A DNA stretch of 64,000 bases from Strix aluco (taxonomy: Eukaryota; Chordata; Aves; Strigiformes; Strigidae), in assembly GCF_031877795.1 (NCBI RefSeq), contig NC_133933.1, positions 23,216,029 through 23,280,028 of the forward strand, given 5' to 3'. Made by a program: the position numbers and the translations under genes. The notes beneath the pieces are model-generated. The model did no database searches, was not told the origin of the DNA, and saw nothing but the letters and a program-made list of their open reading frames with translations. How positions within the stretch are numbered: the stretch's first letter is position 1; every line of letters begins with the position of its first letter. Shown here one piece after another: positions 26,201-34,545 of this stretch.

Positions 26201-29200
26201 GGTATGACAGGATGGTTACTCAGGTAAGGCAGGTTATTTGCATCCTGGGTTTTGAATTGGATGGGACAAAGTTAGTCTTGCACAACTAGACAAGACCTGA
26301 GAATTATTAAGCAGTAGAGATATGCATCTCAAACCAGTCTGGGTGCAAGTATTGCAATTATCCAGCTTTCTACAGCCTTTGTAGGCTATGCTGATGGCCA
26401 GTAATTCAGAAACTAGACCTCTCTAGTTGCCACATGCAAGACTTCTGCAGTAGCCATTTGAATATAGCAGTTTCCCCATGATAAACATTTGAATGAAGCA
26501 TCTGTAGCACAAATTCAAGACTTCTTTGGGTGATCTCTTGATGTGGAAAAGATGAGAGCTGTCCTTAACTGCACATTTTGGGCATTGCAGTGTGAAGGAC
26601 AGTGCCTCATGTCCACCTTCTTTGGGACAAGGAGTGATGTTTAATGTTTCCTTTATCAAGGCTACCTGATCTACTGGTGAAGCTTCCTCTTCACAAGCTT
26701 ACCCTCAGACGGCACAGTTCAGGTACAGTGAGTAGGCTTCTCTACTCCCATGCATGTGCATCTCTGCTTTTTCTCCACCCCTTGCAGGTTATGATTTCGC
26801 TGCTGTACTGGAGTGGTTTGCAGAGCGGGTTGACCGCATCATTCTCCTTTTTGATGCACACAAGCTGGACATCTCTGATGAATTCTCTGAGGTCATCAAG
26901 GCCCTGAAGAACCATGAGGACAAGATGAGAGTTGTTCTCAACAAGGCTGACCAGATAGAGACTCAACAGCTGATGCGGGTGTACGGTGCCCTCATGTGGT
27001 CCCTGGGAAAGATCGTCAACACTCCTGAGGTCATCAGGGTCTACATTGGCTCCTTCTGGTCCCATCCATTGCTCATCCCCGACAACCGCAAGTTGTTTGA
27101 GGCAGAGGAGCAGGACCTGTTCAGGGATATCCAGAGCCTGCCCCGCAATGCAGCCCTGAGGAAGCTGAATGATCTCATCAAGCGAGCACGGCTGGCCAAG
27201 GTGGGTGTTGGCATAGAACACCCCAGGCATTTAGGTTAGGGTGTCTGCAGTATGCAGGCTATGGGGAAGTGGGTTTGGCCAGTTCAGCTTGCAGAGCTGG
27301 TGGATCCTACTCTTTTTCCGTCCCATTTTGCTTAGGCCCAGCATATTAGTCCTGTGCACTTGAAGGAAGAAAGCACCTCCTTTACTTGGTGTGTCAATCA
27401 TGACAGGCCACAGTGAGGAAGACAGCCACAGATCAAAGCAGGGAGCACTTGAAGCACTTGCTCTGTGGTAGCAGCTTGAGAATTAGGACCAATTCAGTAT
27501 GTCAGAATCACACACATCAAGGGAATTGGTAAGCTCTAGGTCTTTTGCCTTAAACTGTTTTAGCCAAGAGAGATACCTGGCTTAGATGGATGCAGAGGAG
27601 GTACGGACTCACAAGAATGCTGAATATTTGAAATGAGCTGAATGAAGCCCCTCAGAATACAGGGAAGAATGCCATATCAGTTGACAGAGGAGATCAGAAG
27701 ATCCCTAAAAAGCTTTCTGTGTGAGGGTCTTCCATTTCTAAGAGAAAATGCTTGGTCCACCATTCAAAAAACCCCAAAACCAACAGAATGTCACATAAGG
27801 ACTGGTATTCATACTAAAACATTAAACAGTCTAGAGAGTTCCAAAACCTGTATGTTTGGGTTTGGACTGAATTGTTCCTTGGAAGGCCTTGCCCAGGGGA
27901 AGAAAAAACCCCAAAGCACCACTCCCTCCAGGAAGTGCATGCAGATGTTACTCTCTGTATGCCCAGGACTCATACACTGTCTTCACCTTGTCTCAGCACA
28001 GCTGAGCCGCACTTGGCCCAGGAGCAATAACCAGTAGATTGAAGCAAGCTGAGGAGCTGAGCTTGCTCTTCAGGGTGGGACAAGGTGGGGTTGAGTCCTA
28101 GGCACAGACACTCTGTGCTGGGAGGAATTTTCTGATACGCTCTTTAACACTTGTCTTCTTCATTCCATATCATTTAATGCCCCTCAGGTCCATGCCTACA
28201 TCATCAGTTCCCTAAAGAAGGAAATGCCCTCAATGTTTGGGAAAGACAATAAAAAGAAAGAGCTTGTTAACAACTTGGGAGAGATTTATGCCCGGATTGA
28301 ACGGGAGCATCAGATCTCACCAGGAGACTTCCCTAATCTGAGAAAGATGCAGGTAAGCAGTGACATCTCGGCCAGAGCACCAAACATCCGAGGAAAGAGC
28401 ATTAGAATAACCACAGGGAATACGACAGAAGCCACGCAGACATTGATTGTTGTTGCTTGGGGGAAAGGCCTGTTGTAATGTTGAAATGGGCCTTGAAATA
28501 CGTGCAGGCAATATTTGGGCATGAACGCTTTTTGCACATAGAGCTCATCTGAAGATACAGCTGCCTTAATTTCTCAAATCTTTGCCTGAATAGCACTTTA
28601 CAGCAAATTATTTCTTCTATTTTTCTTTATTTTTAATTCCAGGTTCCATTTGCAGATTTTTCAGGCCTAAGAATACTGCTAATTTATATTAAAAGGAAAG
28701 CTATATCCTGAAAAGCTTACATATGCCCACTCCCTCAAGAGCTGTATTTTTTTTGTCTTCTACTTCACTCTTTGTTTTTAGAAAGAGAGAAAGGAGGCTG
28801 TGAAAACTGAAAGCCTCTTCTCTATTTTAAGCAGAGAAGCAGGTTTTCTGTTCTTCAGAGCTGAGACCTGACCCAGTGTTCACGCAAGCCAGAGACTTCA
28901 AAGGACCTTGGATCAGAGCCTTATATTGTATATTCAAACAATGCTGGATGCTGTTATATTGCTGCGTGGCTTCAGTCCAAGCAGAAACCTGTTCAGAGTT
29001 GCTAGCTGTTGGAGTCATTACTAGCTCCCTATGGAAAACACACCATCTGCTCTTTTTCTTTTTTTGAAGTATATTTTCCATAAGTTCTTGGGAATGAGAT
29101 CTATGGAATGTATCCAACAGAAGATCCCATTCACTCCTTGTTAAAATATGTGTTTGTTTAAAAATAACTATACCAATCCAGTAGGAGTGAATAGAGAGGA

Positions 29201-30405
29201 TTTAATGAGTAGAGGGTGAAGGATAAAGCTGTAGGTCATTTTGCAGTTTTTAGAAGAGAGTTATCGGCAGGCCCTGCTCAAAGCACTTCTGCTCAGCTGT
29301 GAAACTTACAGAAACCAAGCCATGCTGTAAACACACTCACCTCTTCACAGACATGCTACTGTCTTTATGGCAACTGAAAGGTGCACTTTATGATGATGAT
29401 GAGTGAAATAGTCTTCTGCCAGAGTGGCATCTCCTTCCCAGAGTGCAGAGAGGTAGGGAATGCAGAGCACTGGCTGCAGGATTTAGCAAGGGCCGCACAA
29501 CCAGTTTACCTTGAACAATTTGGTCTTCAGGGAGAGCACTTCTATGTGGCTTGGAAAGAAGCAGTCTTACTTGCGTATAGCTATCATCTGGGCCTTTGAG
29601 TAAACCGCTTCCCCTCTCTGTACCATGTCAGCCCCCCTTTGTATGCTGGGAAGATCATTTTCTGTAGGGCTTAAAGATTTGAGTAAGAGCAAGGCCAGCC
29701 AGGGAGACCCCATCACATGCTGAGGTGCAGGGCAATCGGAGGAGGGAATGCTGAGCTCCCCACTCCTCTGCAGTGGCAGTTCTTTGAGCCAAACAGCAGA
29801 CAGGCATCCCACTCTACACTGTTACTGCACTGTGCACGGCCGTGTCACTCACCTGTCGTATGTTGTCCCACTTTAAGGATCAGTTGCAAGCCCAGGATTT
29901 TAGCAAGTTCCAGCCTCTGAAGAGCAAGCTGCTGGAGACCGTGGAAGACATGCTGGCCAATGACATCGCCCAGCTCATGGTGCTCGTACGCCAGGAAGAG
30001 TCGCAGCGGCCAACCCAGATGGTGAAGGGTGGAGCCTTTGAGGGCACCTTGCATGGTCCATTCGGCCATGGCTATGGCGAAGGCGCTGGTGAAGGAATCG
30101 ATGATGCCGAGTGGGTGGTGGCCAGGGACAAGCCCATGTACGATGAGATCTTCTACACACTCTCACCGGTCGATGGTAAAATAACTGGTGCCAATGCAAA
30201 GAAGGAGATGGTAAGGTCTAAGCTGCCCAACACGGTGCTGGGCAAGATATGGAAACTGGCTGACATCGACAAAGATGGCATGCTGGATGATGAGGAGTTT
30301 GCCTTGGCGAATCATCTCATTAAAGTCAAGTTGGAGGGTCACGAGCTGCCAAATGAGCTCCCTTCCCATCTTCTCCCTCCATCCAAAAGGAAAATAACAG
30401 AATGA
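1985..30405 (+). CDS. EHD3: EHD3, EH-domain-containing protein 3 (whole gene, six coding exons)
   Basis: EHD3 is a dynamin-like ATPase of the C-terminal EHD family. It tubulates and remodels endosomal membranes and supports early-endosome to recycling-compartment transport, binding NPF-motif partners through its EH domain. The exons 1985-2211, 9099-9275, 14225-14322, 26788-27200, 28188-28352 and 29878-30405 join in frame to 535 aa, the standard family length. Visible features are a P-loop GQYSTGKT at residues 65-72, DTPG at 153-156, NKAD at 219-222, a KKK-rich lipid-binding segment near 326-329, a GPF motif at 420-422 and a C-terminal EH domain at about 440-535. The EH domain has a complete EF-hand loop from D489 to E500. 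The opening [19 protein letters not shown] and the ending PPSKRKITE identify EHD3 over EHD1, EHD2 or EHD4. All introns are GT-AG. No disabling change is seen. Confidence 0.98.
6127..6138 (+). repeat. C12 mononucleotide run
   Basis: Twelve consecutive C bases lie in EHD3 intron 1. The run is likely length-variable and prone to sequencing error. Confidence 0.9.
8451..8477 (+). repeat. three-copy 9-bp tandem repeat
   Basis: TGCTGTGCT is repeated three times, the third copy with one change (TACTGTGCT), in EHD3 intron 1. Confidence 0.8.
9099..9275 (+). CDS. EHD3: EHD3 coding exon 2
   Basis: This exon encodes the last base of Arg76 through most of Arg135. It covers the switch I region with PTTDSF (around residues 92-97), which binds nucleotide and Mg in the G domain, and the [12 protein letters not shown] segment. 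It has a CAG acceptor and an AACAG|GTCAGT donor, and is 177 nt long with the same phase at both ends. Confidence 0.97.
12866..12887 (+). repeat. ATAC/AC simple repeat
   Basis: A short run of ATACATACATAC passes into ACACACACAT. It is imperfect and lies in EHD3 intron 2. Confidence 0.7.
13304..13690 (+). mobile_element. ancient CR1/L3-type LINE 3' fragment
   Basis: The order of short matches follows the 3' end of CR1/L3-type elements on the plus strand. They are GTGGAGCAGTTTGAGAGGA, then GAAAGACTGAGGGGAGACA, then GGGAGATTTAGATCAGA, then a segment like AAAGGTTTTGCTGTAAGGAT. The series ends at GGCAAACATCTGATTGA, which resembles the AGACAAACATCTG end of old CR1 copies. Many substitutions and small deletions separate these blocks, so no reading frame survives. 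I infer an old insertion, much older than the CR1 at 33991. A consensus alignment would settle its boundaries and family. Confidence 0.6.
14225..14322 (+). CDS. EHD3: EHD3 coding exon 3
   Basis: This 98-nt exon encodes residues 136-167 plus one base of Gly168. It contains the G3 motif DTPG (153-156), followed by [11 protein letters not shown], which is conserved across all EHD proteins. Its acceptor is ATGCAG|G and its donor AGAG|GTAAGT. Confidence 0.97.
21397..21413 (+). other. candidate 17-nt microexon in EHD3 intron 3
   Basis: The segment is flanked by a strong acceptor: a CTGAC branch-like motif at 21362-21366, a pyrimidine tract and TTACAG. Its donor is CAG|GTAACG. At 17 nt it is not a multiple of three. 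Inserted between EHD3 exons 3 and 4 it would shift exon 4 and reach a stop codon within about 120 nt, so it would behave as a poison exon. This is a prediction from splice signals only. Confidence 0.3.
24248..24272 (+). repeat. T-rich low-complexity tract
   Basis: Two T runs are separated by CTC in EHD3 intron 3. No further structure is seen. Confidence 0.8.
25663..25707 (+). repeat. GA-rich pure purine tract
   Basis: This is an uninterrupted stretch of 45 A/G bases in EHD3 intron 3, built from AGA and AAGA units. It is low complexity and probably variable in length. Confidence 0.85.
26788..27200 (+). CDS. EHD3: EHD3 coding exon 4
   Basis: This is a 413-nt exon encoding residues 168-305. 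It contains the G4 motif NKAD (219-222), the [18 protein letters not shown] segment and the helical region starting [15 protein letters not shown] that follows the G domain. Its acceptor is TTGCAG|G and its donor CCAAG|GTGGGT. The exon ends on a codon boundary. Confidence 0.98.
27201..28187 (+). other. EHD3 intron 4
   Basis: This 987-bp intron has donor GTGGGT and acceptor CCCCTCAG. No repeat or RNA gene is recognised in it. Confidence 0.9.
28188..28352 (+). CDS. EHD3: EHD3 coding exon 5
   Basis: This 165-nt exon (55 codons, phase 0 at both ends) encodes residues 306-360. It starts [19 protein letters not shown] and includes the lysine-rich KKKELVNNL segment, the part of the helical domain that contacts membrane in EHD proteins. 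Its donor is CAG|GTAAGC. Confidence 0.97.
28353..29877 (+). other. EHD3 intron 5
   Basis: This 1.5-kb intron has donor GTAAGC. Its acceptor is the less usual CCCACTTTAAG|G, with A at -3 in place of C or T. No transposon is recognised. Confidence 0.85.
29878..30405 (+). CDS. EHD3: EHD3 coding exon 6 (terminal)
   Basis: This exon encodes residues 361-535 and the TGA at 30403-30405. It begins [17 protein letters not shown], the conserved start of the last EHD3 exon. It carries the GPF linker motif (420-422), a glycine-rich linker and the EH domain with the EF-hand loop D489, D491, D493, D497 and E500. Reading the acceptor as TTTAAG|GAT gives an uninterrupted match to family sequence and keeps phase 0. 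Confidence 0.97.
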   Translation, partial: DQLQAQDFSKFQPLKSKLLETVEDMLANDIAQLMVLVRQEESQRPTQMVKGGAFEGTLHGPFGHGYGEGAGEGIDDAEWVVARDKPMYDEIFYTLSPVDGKITGANAKKEMVRSKLPNTVLGKIWKLADIDKDGMLDDEEFALANHLIKVKLEGHELPNELPSHLLPPSKRKITE

Positions 30406-30684
30406 AAGGAAGGTTACAGGGGAGAGGGAAAGGGAGGGGGAAAAAAGATCTAGAAAAACATGTTTACTTAAATTATACCTTTAGATGTGAGATCACCTTT
30501 GGATTTATACCTATTTTGCTGTATGAAGAAAAAAAACTAAAGCAGAACAAAAAAGTCCAATCCTTCATCATGATAATATGCAATTAACTCTTCCAGTGTA
30601 ATGCCCCTGCTTTCTAACGTGTAGTCTAAACATGAAGGTAAAGAAAGGATGTTGAGACTAGGAGAATCTGATAAGTGGGAGTAG

Positions 30685-30690
30685 AATAAA
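30685..30690 (+). terminator. proximal AATAAA polyadenylation signal candidate
   Basis: A canonical hexamer lies 280 nt after the EHD3 stop codon. It could give a short 3'UTR isoform. Use is not shown by sequence. Confidence 0.35.
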
Positions 30691-31002
30691 AACTGAAGTG
30701 GACTACATTTTTTGAGAGTGGAATAGGCACTAATAGAAATCTGCTAACTGCCAGTATCACTCCTGAGCTTTGGCTGCACCTTCTGCTATTTAATGGGTCT
30801 TGCAAACTTCAGGAGACTGAGATCTCGATAGCGAAGAGGAAACCACAAGGTCTCCAAGCTATCGACCAAACTAAAGAGCACCTCCTAATTAACATAAGCC
30901 CACACTAAAATACCAGATACTAAGCCCCAGAGTTAAGAATTTTAGGAACCTTAATTAACTGTTAGATGCAAATTTTACAAGCATTTCCCTGTCCTTAAAG
31001 AA

Positions 31003-31020
31003 AATAAATAAATAAATAAA
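31003..31020 (+). repeat. (AATA)n short tandem repeat
   Basis: Four to five tandem copies of AATA/AAAT lie in the EHD3 3'UTR. The repeat also creates several overlapping AATAAA hexamers. Confidence 0.85.
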
Positions 31021-31652
31021 TTCTGAAATGGCTCTGAACTGGGCAGGTGGAGTTCCTCATTGTTCGCTGTGGGACAGGCACTGAGAATTCCCAATCACCT
31101 CTACCTCCCATTCAGTCCCCGGGGGAGATTTGTTCTGCCGGCGCAGCCAAGAGAGCCACCCCGCCAAGGGAAACAGGAGGAGGGGGCAGTAGAGGCAGAC
31201 GTCGGGTGGGTTGGGAGGGAGGAATGCCACTCCCAGGCTCACTGAACATTTCACAACCAGCGGATAGTGTTTTCTCTTTGAACAATGGTGGTGTTTATCA
31301 TTCCTGTGAAGTGATATGTTTACTCTCATCGTGCACACTGAAAGCTGCTTAGGTCCCATTCTTACTGTAAAGATAAGAACCCCACACTGTCAGGTAGATG
31401 GTCCATCACAAGAGCAGAGAACAGAGTGGGGCAGTGGGCTGAGCTTGCTCTACTGCCTGTGCCCCCACAAATATAGCCGAGATGTTGACAGCCTTCACCC
31501 ACCCTCCTCCTCACCACACAGTAACACTTGATCCTCTCCAGAACCTCTACCCTCAGCCAAGAGACCTTCTCCTCCTTTCATGCTCTATGAAATTTTTACT
31601 TTCAAGACCCAGTTTTGGCAGAAATCCCTCAATTTCCTTTTTTGTTTCCCAA

Positions 31653-31670
31653 ACACACACACACACACAC
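31653..31670 (+). repeat. (AC)9 microsatellite
   Basis: Nine AC units are followed by GCGTGCAGGC. The repeat lies in the presumed 3'UTR of EHD3. Confidence 0.9.
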
Positions 31671-31925
31671 GCGTGCAGGCACTCTTCTGGTTTTTGTTGT
31701 TGCTTTGGAGCAGCGTGTTGTTCCAATTCCTGTTGTCACTTTATATAAGCTGAGCTCCTACTGTGATGAAAAACCAAGACAACTATAACTTATTTTATAT
31801 CTCTGTGTTCATATTATATAGAGAAATATATTCTGTGTATGTAGGTTGTGCTTACTGCAGTACCTTTATCACTTGTCTTAAAAATTAATGCATTAACCTT
31901 TTTTGTACCCTGGTCCTAAAACATT

Positions 31926-31931
31926 ATTAAA
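31926..31931 (+). terminator. distal ATTAAA polyadenylation signal candidate
   Basis: The common variant hexamer ATTAAA sits in an AT-rich block ending the presumed EHD3 3'UTR, about 1.5 kb after the stop. It is the preferred end of the transcript by position and context. Confidence 0.45.
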
Positions 31932-31950
31932 AAAGAAAGGCCAGATCTGT

Positions 31951-33990
31951 CTATTTCTTTACATAGCAAAACGAAACGCAGCTGAAAAGAAAAAAAGCTT
32001 ATTGCTACATGCAACAGAATGAGGAGATTGTCCTTAGCACATTCCCAAACATGCATGTACAGATCAGCCTCGCCAGACTCAGGTGTGCACTGCTGAATGA
32101 CTGGTTCACATCTGTGACATCTCCTTTCTCTTTTGGCAGTCTAATCACAACCTTGACACTTGCTGAAGCAAGTGAAATTGTACCCACGATTCACCTTGTT
32201 CAACATAGGGGAGAGGTAACAACCAGATAAATACTTAATTAGGAAAAGGAATATATTGAAAGAGTTTCTTCCTGCCAGTCACAGATGAGAATGCTATACA
32301 TTTATTAAGATCTGGAAAGGACACAAAAAACGTTAGTCTTAAATCTTGCTTGCTCTAATTTTTCTTCTGTCTTCATTGCCCTTTCTTTACATGTTCATTA
32401 CAGTGATGGTTATCGCCAGAATGGGACAGTGAGATGCACTGAATAAGGCAGCGAGAGGTGCTGGGTAAGCACTCAGAGAGGGTGTGAGCAGTGGTGGTTG
32501 ACCAAGTTTCCATTTAGCATTTATACAGGGTGAGAGAGGGGAGAGGAAATCATAAGGTGGAGAGCAAGCAGCAATAAATGCACATTTAGAGAGCAGTCAG
32601 CAGACTATGTCACTCCAGTTCAACTACCCAGTAACCCCCAGTTTAACCGCCATTACAGTGTGCATGTCTGCTAATGCTGCCCAAGTCTTTCTGTGGAATT
32701 TGCAGCCGACTCCAGCCTGAGGGACAAGGCTGAGGCTGAACAGAGCACCCTGAGTCAGCCCTACCTCTATACGGGCTGCTCATACAGCGCCTTGCTTGTG
32801 CCAGTCATGTCATGCTGAAATTTAACACTTGCTTGAAAAGCAGGTTATTACTGTTTCTCTCAAAGGGGATGGGAGAAGGCGAGGTCTGTTAGTCTTTTTC
32901 CGGTATATCCATCAAGGTGCTCAGGTAGGTAGGCCAAAAATCCATTATAAGAGGTATCAAACAGCTTTCAGAGCACAAAGCCTTTTGTGCTTGATTGTTT
33001 GGGCATACAAGTTCACAAACCAAACCACTAGCCTGTTGTTTAAACACGCGTCGTAGATGAGTTTTCATTGCGTTGACCGCGGTTGTGCTTTAGCCATCTC
33101 AGAGAAAGGCTCACTGTTAAACAGGAAACGGCAAGAGATTTTCTGTGTCGCTGGTAGCAGCAGTCACCCCCCCCCACGCCGCAGCTGAGGCACGCCAGCG
33201 CTGCAGCACCTGCCACAGCTCCTGCCCCTGCTCTGCGCGTCGTGCAGAGGCTCCTGCTCTTTACGTCCCCACACCAGCCTCTCCGGGACGTTTTGGCAGG
33301 ATTCCCTCAGAAGAGCCAGCGGGACAGCAGCACCAAGAGCTCTGCCAGCACAGGTCAAGTGCGCAAAACACCACCGCAGCGTGGGGGTTTTCTTTCAACA
33401 CTTGCTCAGAAACCACTTGTGCTATCAGAGTGCAACTTCCCCATCATGGGCGGGGGGGGGGGGGGCACACCAACACAAGCATTTTAGTGACAAACATGCA
33501 GTTACTTAATATGGTTGCACTATGGTTCAACAACAAGGCAGGAGACGGAGCAACCCTGTTAGAGGAGGAACAGGCTTGAGAGGTTGAGCAGGGTGTGTCT
33601 CCAGAGAGGCAGTTTACAAATAGTCCTCCATATTCAGGTAGGTTTATCCAGCACATTTCACTTTTGCTAAGCTCTTTGAGAAATTAAAAAAAACAACACA
33701 CCACCAAAAAAACCGCACCAAACCTCAGGCACCCTGAGGTTCTCTATACAAAATACATGCTATCCTTTCCAGTATGGCCATGAAAAGATGCATGTATTTC
33801 TCCATCCCCTTCCCACAGACAGCAGCTGCACACACACCCCCCATGTTTTTTCTTTCCCCTTCAGAGTGACAGCTATTTGGACAATCCTAGCCACCCGTGT
33901 TTTTTCTCACATCAGTGACAAGGATGTGATTTTCCCAGCCCACCAGGACTTCAGGCTGTGCATGCTCTTGCTGGTTCACAGAGCCATATT
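31951..33990. other. intergenic, nothing recognised except simple repeats
   Basis: Between the EHD3 3' end and the CR1 insertion there is no supported gene. A run of 14 G bases lies at 33452-33465, and a C/A-rich low-complexity patch occurs at about 33685-33725. Confidence 0.6.
33452..33465 (+). repeat. G14 run
   Basis: Fourteen consecutive G bases follow GGGC. The run can form a G-quadruplex and is prone to length error. Confidence 0.85.
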
Positions 33991-34545
33991 ACAGAATCAC
34001 AGAATCACAGAATTGTCTAGGTTGGAAAAGACCTTGAAGATCATCCAGTCCAACCATTGACCTAACACTGACAGTTCCCAACTACACCATATCCCTCAGC
34101 GCTAAGTCAACTTTACTGTTAAACACCTCCAGGGATGGGGACTCCACCACTGCCCCAGACAGCCCATTCCAACGCCTAACAACCCGTTCTGTAAAGAAAT
34201 GCTTCCTAATATCCAGTCTAAACCTTCCCTGGCGCAACTTGAGGCCATTCCCTCTTGTTCTATCGCTTATTACTTGGTTAAAGAGACTCATCCCCAGCTC
34301 TCTGCAACCTCCTTTCAGGTAGTTGTAGAGGTGATGAGGTCTCCCCTCAGCCTCCTCTTCTCCAGACTAAACAACCCCAGTTCCCTCAGCCGCTCCTCGT
34401 ACGACATGTGCTCCAGACCCTTCACCAGCTTCGTTGCCCTTCTCTGGACATGCTCGAGTAATTCAGTGTCCTTTTTGTACTGAGGGGCCCAAAACTGAAC
34501 ACAGTCATCGAGGTGCGGCCTCACCAGTGCCGAGTACAGGCGCAG
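33991..34545 (-). mobile_element. 5'-truncated CR1 LINE (non-LTR retrotransposon)
   Basis: On the minus strand the element encodes the end of the CR1 ORF2 reverse transcriptase region. Recognisable pieces are [14 protein letters not shown] and [20 protein letters not shown] at 34524-34315, then [17 protein letters not shown] and [10 protein letters not shown] at 34291-34082. A frameshift near 34310 separates the two parts, so it is inactive. The 3' end lies on the left and carries the octamer tail, seen as CACAGAAT repeats on the plus strand at 33991-34012, preceded by the conserved GGTTGGAAAAGACCTTGAAGATC region. The copy is about 555 bp with good family similarity and is moderately young. 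It has no gene of its own and lies about 2 kb beyond the likely end of EHD3. Confidence 0.95.

Larger units (their letters stand above)
14323..26787 (+). other. EHD3 intron 3
   Basis: This is the largest intron, at 12.5 kb. It holds a long pyrimidine-rich zone (about 21090-21395) leading into an exon-like 17-nt segment at 21397-21413. It also has T-rich runs (24248-24272) and a purine tract (25663-25707). I found no other exon or transposon that I can support. The intron ends in a CTTTTTCTCCACCCCTTGCAG acceptor. Confidence 0.8.
30406..31950 (+). other. EHD3 3'UTR (extent inferred)
   Basis: The region after the stop is AT-rich and contains AATAAA at 30685-30690, a short AATA tandem with AATAAA signals at about 31003-31020, a CA repeat at 31653-31670 and ATTAAA at 31926-31931. 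The last signal is preceded by about 150 bp of AT-rich sequence that looks like a distal 3'UTR end. I infer a 3'UTR of about 1.5 kb, with a possible shorter form using the 30685 signal. Confidence 0.55.

Noticed and set aside
20782-29476. An 18-bp identical string (AATGCAGAGCACTGGCTG) at 20782 and 29459
   Set aside because: The flanks do not match, so it is more likely coincidence than a dispersed repeat. No further copies were noticed.
29842-29877. In-frame extension of EHD3 exon 6 upstream to 29842
   Set aside because: The residues before DQLQAQ do not match any EHD protein. Exon 5 ends in phase 0 and joins directly at 29878.
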